From: Schumannella luteola | Lineage (GTDB): Bacteria > Actinomycetota > Actinomycetes > Actinomycetales > Microbacteriaceae | Direction of reading: 5' to 3' | Assembly: GCF_013408685.1 (NCBI RefSeq) | Contig: NZ_JACBZY010000001.1 | Coordinates: forward strand, 2,852,001-2,916,000 | DNA: 64,000 nucleotides | Part shown: in pieces, positions 59,949 through 64,000 of the stretch | Layout of the letters: each line of letters starts with the position of its first letter | Position numbering within the stretch: the stretch's first letter is position 1 | Made by a program: the position numbers and the translations under genes | Notes under the pieces: model-generated | What the model saw: only the letters and a program-made list of their open reading frames with translations | Told to the model about the DNA's origin: nothing | Databases searched by the model: none

Positions 59949-62125
59949 GTCTCCTCGTCGCTGCGCTCGGGGGTGATCGCGGGTGCCGGGCCGGCGACGG
60001 CGGCGAGGGAAGCCGCGTCCGCCTTCGGCCTGCCCAGCCTAGCCGCGATGGTGTCGGCGAGGGCCGGGCCGATGCCCTTCACCTCGGTGATCTGCGCCGC
60101 GTCCGCGCCGCGCAGCCGGGTGACCGAGCCGAAGTGCTTGAGCAGCGCCTGCACACGGGTCGGCCCGAGTCCGGGGATGCCGCTCAGCTCGGTCGCGATA
60201 CCGCCCTTGCGCTTCTGCCGCTGGAAGGTGATCGCGAAGCGGTGGGCTTCGTCGCGCACCCGCTGCAGCAGGAACAGCGCCTCGCTGTTGCGGGGCAGGA
60301 TCACGGGATAGTCGCTGCCGGGCAGCCAGATCTCCTCGAGACGCTTCGCGAGCCCGGCGAGCGGGATGTCGGTCACGCCGGCGTCGGCCATCGCCCGCGC
60401 GGCGGCCTCGACCTGCGGCTGGCCGCCGTCGACGATGAGCAGTCCGGGACGGTAGGCGAAGCGCTTGCGCTGGGAGCTCGTCGAGGTCTCGGCGACGACC
60501 TGATCGGCGATCTGCTCGGCGGTCGGAGCGGCGTCGGAGTCCGTGCCGTCGGAGTCAGCGCCGTCGTCGGTGTCAGCATCGTCGTCGCCGTCGAGCTCGT
60601 CGTCGAGCTCGTCGTCGAAGCCGTCGTCCTCGGCGCCCAGCGCGTCGTCCGCCGCACCGGCGTCAGCATCCAGCTCGTCGTCGAGATCGATCGTCGCGCC
60701 CCTCTCCCCCGGCGAACCCGGCTCGGGATCGTCCTCGAGGTGCGCGAGCCGGCGCGAGAGCACCTGGTAGAGCGCCGCGGTGTCGTCGGCGTACTCGGGC
60801 ACGCCGAACTTGCGGTACTGGTTCTTGCGCGGAAGGCCGTCTTCGAAGACGACCATCGACGCGACGATGCCGGTGCCGCCGAGGTGCGAGACGTCGTAGC
60901 ACTCGATGCGCAGCGGCGCCTCGTCGAGCCCGAGCGCATCCCGGATGTCCTCGAGGGCCTGCGTGCGGGCGACGTAGTCGGCCGTTCGCCGGGTCTTGTA
61001 GAGCGCGAGCGCCTGCTTCGCGTTGAGCGTGGCCGTCTCGAGCACCTGGCGCTTGTCGCCGCGCTGCGCCGTGCGGATGACGACCTGGCGGTTCTGCCGC
61101 CGCTCCCCCAGCCACAGCTGCAGCGCCTCGACGTCGTCGGGCACCTCGGGCACGATGATCTCGCGCGGCGGCTCCTCGTTCTCGTAGGCGGTCTCGAGCA
61201 CGCCGTCGACGAGCTCGCCGAGCGGCACATCCAGCTCCTTGTCGACGACCCAGCTGCGCACACCGCGTACCCGGCCTCCGCGCACGACGAACTGCTGCAC
61301 CGCGGCGGCGAGCTCATCGTGCTCGATGCCGAAGACGTCCGCGTCGACGCCGTCGGCGAGCACGACGGCGCTTTTCTCGAGGACGTTCTCGAGGGCCACG
61401 ATGCGGTCGCGCAGCTTCGCGGCCTCCTCGTAGTCCTGCATCGCCGCGGCATCCTTCATGTCGCGCTGCAGCGCGCCGATGATCGAGCGGTCGTGGCTCG
61501 CCATGAAGGCGACGAACTGCTCGACCGTGCGCCGGTGCTGCTCGATCGAGACCTTGTGCGAGCAGGGCCCGCCGCAGCGTCCGATCTGGCCGGGGAAGCA
61601 GGGGCGCCCGGTCTGCATCGCCCGCTTGTAGCTCGAGTCGGAGCAGGTGCGGATGGGGAACGCCTTCACCATCAGCTCGATCGTCTCGCGCACGGCCCAG
61701 ATCTTCGGGTACGGGCCGAAGTACCGGGCGCCGGGGATGCGGTGGTTGCGCGTCACCATGACGCGCGGCGCCTCATCCGCCATCGTCACCGCGAGGTAGG
61801 GGTAGCTCTTGTCGTCGCGGAACTTGACGTTGAACGGCGGGTCGAACTCCTTGATCCAGGTGTACTCGAGCTGCAGCGACTCGAAGTCGCTGCCGACGAC
61901 GGTCCACTCGACGCTCGCCGCCGTGAGCACCATCGCGCGGGTGCGCTCGTGCAGGCTGCGCAGCGGCTGGAAGTAGTTCGCGAGCCGCTGACGCAGGTTC
62001 TTCGCCTTGCCGACGTAGATGACCCGCCCCGAGGGCGAGCGGAAGCGGTAGACGCCCGGCTGGGTCGGGATCTCGCTCGGCTTCGGCCGCCACGGGATGG
62101 CGTCGGCGCGCTCCGGCCGCGCCAT
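59945..62125 (-). CDS. uvrC: Excinuclease ABC subunit C
   Basis: 726 residues, longer than the usual 600-680. GIY-YIG nuclease ([25 protein letters not shown] in parts, about 25-50), cysteine-rich [16 protein letters not shown] motif [12 protein letters not shown], UvrC endonuclease domain with [15 protein letters not shown] and [10 protein letters not shown], and two HhH units ([27 protein letters not shown]). An acidic insert of about 68 residues explains the extra length. It cuts both sides of a lesion with UvrAB. It overlaps uvrA by one base (TGATG). Confidence 0.96.
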   Translation of the reverse strand: MARPERADAIPWRPKPSEIPTQPGVYRFRSPSGRVIYVGKAKNLRQRLANYFQPLRSLHERTRAMVLTAASVEWTVVGSDFESLQLEYTWIKEFDPPFNVKFRDDKSYPYLAVTMADEAPRVMVTRNHRIPGARYFGPYPKIWAVRETIELMVKAFPIRTCSDSSYKRAMQTGRPCFPGQIGRCGGPCSHKVSIEQHRRTVEQFVAFMASHDRSIIGALQRDMKDAAAMQDYEEAAKLRDRIVALENVLEKSAVVLADGVDADVFGIEHDELAAAVQQFVVRGGRVRGVRSWVVDKELDVPLGELVDGVLETAYENEEPPREIIVPEVPDDVEALQLWLGERRQNRQVVIRTAQRGDKRQVLETATLNAKQALALYKTRRTADYVARTQALEDIRDALGLDEAPLRIECYDVSHLGGTGIVASMVVFEDGLPRKNQYRKFGVPEYADDTAALYQVLSRRLAHLEDDPEPGSPGERGATIDLDDELDADAGAADDALGAEDDGFDDELDDELDGDDDADTDDGADSDGTDSDAAPTAEQIADQVVAETSTSSQRKRFAYRPGLLIVDGGQPQVEAAARAMADAGVTDIPLAGLAKRLEEIWLPGSDYPVILPRNSEALFLLQRVRDEAHRFAITFQRQKRKGGIATELSGIPGLGPTRVQALLKHFGSVTRLRGADAAQITEVKGIGPALADTIAARLGRPKADAASLAAVAGPAPAITPERSDEET
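60535..60736 (-). repeat. Acidic Asp-rich insert in UvrC
   Basis: Residues about 464-531 are mostly Asp/Glu/Ala/Gly ([34 protein letters not shown]), coded by GTCGTCGAGCTC-type repeats. It lies between two conserved parts of the nuclease half. Confidence 0.85.
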
Positions 62126-64000
62126 CAGCCGGCCTTCCGGCGTCCCCGTCCCGCGGCCTCCGACTCGAGCAGCTCGGCGAGGAACTGCCCGGTGTGGCTG
62201 TCGGGGTTGTCGGCGACCTGCTCGGGCGTGCCCTCGGCGATCACGAGACCGCCGCCCGAGCCGCCCTCGGGGCCGAGGTCGATGAGCCAGTCGGCGCTCT
62301 TGATCACGTCGAGGTTGTGCTCGATCACGATGACCGTGTTGCCCTTGTCGACCAGGCCGTTGAGCACGAGCAGCAGCTTGCGCACGTCCTCGAAGTGCAG
62401 ACCCGTCGTGGGCTCGTCGAGCACGTAGATGCTGCGGCCGTTCGAGCGCTTCTGCAGCTCGGTGGCGAGCTTCACGCGCTGCGCCTCGCCGCCCGACAGG
62501 GTCGTCGCCGACTGGCCGAGGCGCACGTAGCCGAGGCCCACATCCACGAGGGTCTTGAGGTAGCGGTGGATGGCCGTGATCGGCTCGAAGAAGCCGGCGG
62601 CTTCCTCGATCGGCATGTCGAGCACCTCGGCGATGTTCTTGCCCTTGTAGTGCACCTGCAGGGTGTCGCGGTTGTAGCGCGCCCCGTGGCAGACCTCGCA
62701 CGCGACGTAGACGTCGGGCAGGAAGTTCATCTCGATCTTGATCGTGCCGTCGCCCGAGCAGTTCTCGCAGCGGCCGCCCTTGACATTGAAGCTGAAGCGG
62801 CCCGGAAGGTAGCCGCGCGACTTCGCCTCGACCGTCTCGCTGAACAGGGTGCGGATGCGGTCGAAGACGCCCGTGTAGGTCGCCGGGTTCGAGCGCGGGG
62901 TGCGGCCGATCGGCGCCTGGTCGACGTGCACGACCTTGTCGAGCTGGTCGAGCCCGGTGACGCGCTTGTGCCGGCCGGGCACCTGCTTGGCGCCGTTGAG
63001 GGTGTTGGCGAGCACCTTGTAGAGGATGTCGTTGACGAGCGACGACTTGCCCGATCCGCTCACGCCGGTCACCGACACGAAGGCGCCGAGCGGGAACTTC
63101 ACGGTCACGTCGCGCAGGTTGTTCGCCGACGCGCCCTCGACGGCGATCATGCGCTTGCGGTCGATCTTGCGTCGCTTGCCGGGCACCGAGATCGCCTTGC
63201 GGCCGGAGATGTAGTCGCCGGTGATCGACTTGCGGTTGTCGAGCAGGGCCTCGTAGCCGCCGGAGTGGATGACCTCGCCGCCGTGCTCGCCGGCGCCGGG
63301 GCCGATGTCGACGATCCAGTCGGCGGTGCGGATCGTGTCTTCGTCGTGCTCGACGACGATGAGCGTGTTGCCGAGGTTCTTCAGCTTCACCAGGGTGTCG
63401 ATGAGGCGGCGGTTGTCGCGCTGGTGCAGGCCGATCGACGGCTCGTCGAGCACGTAGAGCACGCCGGTCAGGCCCGAGCCGATCTGGGTGGCGAGGCGGA
63501 TGCGCTGGGCCTCGCCGCCGGAGAGGGTCGCGGCGGCGCGCGACAGCGTCAGGTAGCCGAGGCCGACCTCGAGCAGGAACTCAAGGCGCAGGCGGATCTC
63601 GCGCAGCACCTGCGCGGCGATGCGCGCCTGGCGCTCGGTCAGCTCGAGCGTCTGCATGAGCTCGTAGGCGTCGAGCAGGCTGAGCTCGGTCACAGCCGAG
63701 ATGCTGCGGCCGACGACCGTGACCGCGAGCACCTCGGGCTTGAGGCGCTGGCCGTGGCAGACCTGGCAGGGCACCTCACGCAGGTACTCGCCGTGGCGCT
63801 GCTGCGCCCAGTCGCTCTCGGCCTCGTGGAACTTGCGCTCGATGTAGGGCATGACGCCCTCGAAGCCGGTCGAGTACTTCATGGTGCGGCCGAAGCGGTT
63901 GCGCCACTGCACGACGACCTCGAAGTCGTTGCCGCGCAGGATCGCCTGCTGCACCTCGTCGCTGAGCTGATTCCAGGGCGTGTCGAGGTCGAAGCCGAGG
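62125..64000 (-). CDS. uvrA: Excinuclease ABC subunit A, C-terminal part
   Basis: The gene runs off the window; about 624 C-terminal residues are visible of an expected 950 or so. Signature [14 protein letters not shown] with Walker [16 protein letters not shown] in the first ABC unit, Walker [14 protein letters not shown], the zinc finger [20 protein letters not shown] shortened to CENCSGDG and CEVCHGARY, and the second [15 protein letters not shown]. It recognises damage and loads UvrB. It is first of uvrA-uvrC-rapZ-whiA as far as visible. Confidence 0.98.
   Translation of the reverse strand, partial: LGFDLDTPWNQLSDEVQQAILRGNDFEVVVQWRNRFGRTMKYSTGFEGVMPYIERKFHEAESDWAQQRHGEYLREVPCQVCHGQRLKPEVLAVTVVGRSISAVTELSLLDAYELMQTLELTERQARIAAQVLREIRLRLEFLLEVGLGYLTLSRAAATLSGGEAQRIRLATQIGSGLTGVLYVLDEPSIGLHQRDNRRLIDTLVKLKNLGNTLIVVEHDEDTIRTADWIVDIGPGAGEHGGEVIHSGGYEALLDNRKSITGDYISGRKAISVPGKRRKIDRKRMIAVEGASANNLRDVTVKFPLGAFVSVTGVSGSGKSSLVNDILYKVLANTLNGAKQVPGRHKRVTGLDQLDKVVHVDQAPIGRTPRSNPATYTGVFDRIRTLFSETVEAKSRGYLPGRFSFNVKGGRCENCSGDGTIKIEMNFLPDVYVACEVCHGARYNRDTLQVHYKGKNIAEVLDMPIEEAAGFFEPITAIHRYLKTLVDVGLGYVRLGQSATTLSGGEAQRVKLATELQKRSNGRSIYVLDEPTTGLHFEDVRKLLLVLNGLVDKGNTVIVIEHNLDVIKSADWLIDLGPEGGSGGGLVIAEGTPEQVADNPDSHTGQFLAELLESEAAGRGRRKAG

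Overview
The window is a stretch of chromosome from a high-GC actinobacterium. The gene content points to Microbacteriaceae or a close relative, but the genus cannot be settled here. Support comes from whiA, rbpA, opcA, a zinc-independent L31, an actinobacterial imuA'/imuB/dnaE2 set, a BioQ-type biotin repressor with the bioYMN transporter, and the uvrA-uvrC-rapZ-whiA block. I saw no tRNA, rRNA, insertion sequence, prophage, CRISPR array or clear foreign island. Coding density is high, and the only gene-free stretch over 300 bases is 44541-44912.

Layout. 1-14.4 kb is rich in DNA repair: the end of imuA', imuB under a LexA box, dnaE2, a MSMEG_6728-family protein, a DUF4037 nucleotidyltransferase-like protein, a DEAD/DEAH helicase and dinB. 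A Q/P/Y/G-rich membrane protein, a VOC protein and a GNAT protein lie between the mutasome genes on the opposite strand. 14.5-25.2 kb is mixed housekeeping: GlsB-like membrane protein, D-Ala-D-Ala carboxypeptidase, TrmH-family methyltransferase, sirtuin, histidine phosphatase, glycosyltransferase, two alpha/beta hydrolases, trehalose synthase, DnaQ-like exonuclease and Nudix hydrolase. 25.2-33 kb holds rpmE2, an ABC ATPase, divergent glgA/glgC (glycogen synthesis), serB, fabG, a DUF3099 protein, a small cysteine protein and SURF1. 33-38.2 kb holds an ABC-F protein and the biotin uptake locus bioN-bioM-bioY <> bioQ-bioY2. 38.3-44.5 kb holds sufB-sufD-Rieske-sufC-sufT for Fe-S assembly, then ctaA and ctaB for haem A. 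44.9-53.1 kb is one tight forward operon for the pentose phosphate pathway: tkt-tal-pgi-zwf-opcA-pgl. 53.2-64 kb runs in reverse: rbpA, secG-tpiA-pgk-gap, sod, whiA-rapZ-uvrC-uvrA (uvrA truncated by the window end).

How the genes fit together. Central carbon flow is well covered, with glycolysis/gluconeogenesis genes convergent on the pentose phosphate operon, glycogen and trehalose enzymes nearby, and serB drawing serine from 3-phosphoglycerate metabolism. CtaA, CtaB and SURF1 serve cytochrome oxidase. The Suf genes supply Fe-S clusters. The SOS-linked genes support translesion synthesis, and UvrA/UvrC support excision repair.

The most informative regulatory signals are a 16-bp LexA palindrome between the -35 and -10 of imuB, two adjacent BioQ-type operators beside a self-complementary -10 element between bioY and bioQ, and many -10 hexamers placed 6-10 bases before a start codon, which suggests widespread leaderless transcription. 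I found no clear undescribed system. The best leads are the split mutasome, the duplicated bioY genes around one repressor, an open frame continuing after the glycosyltransferase stop, and an acidic insert in UvrC.
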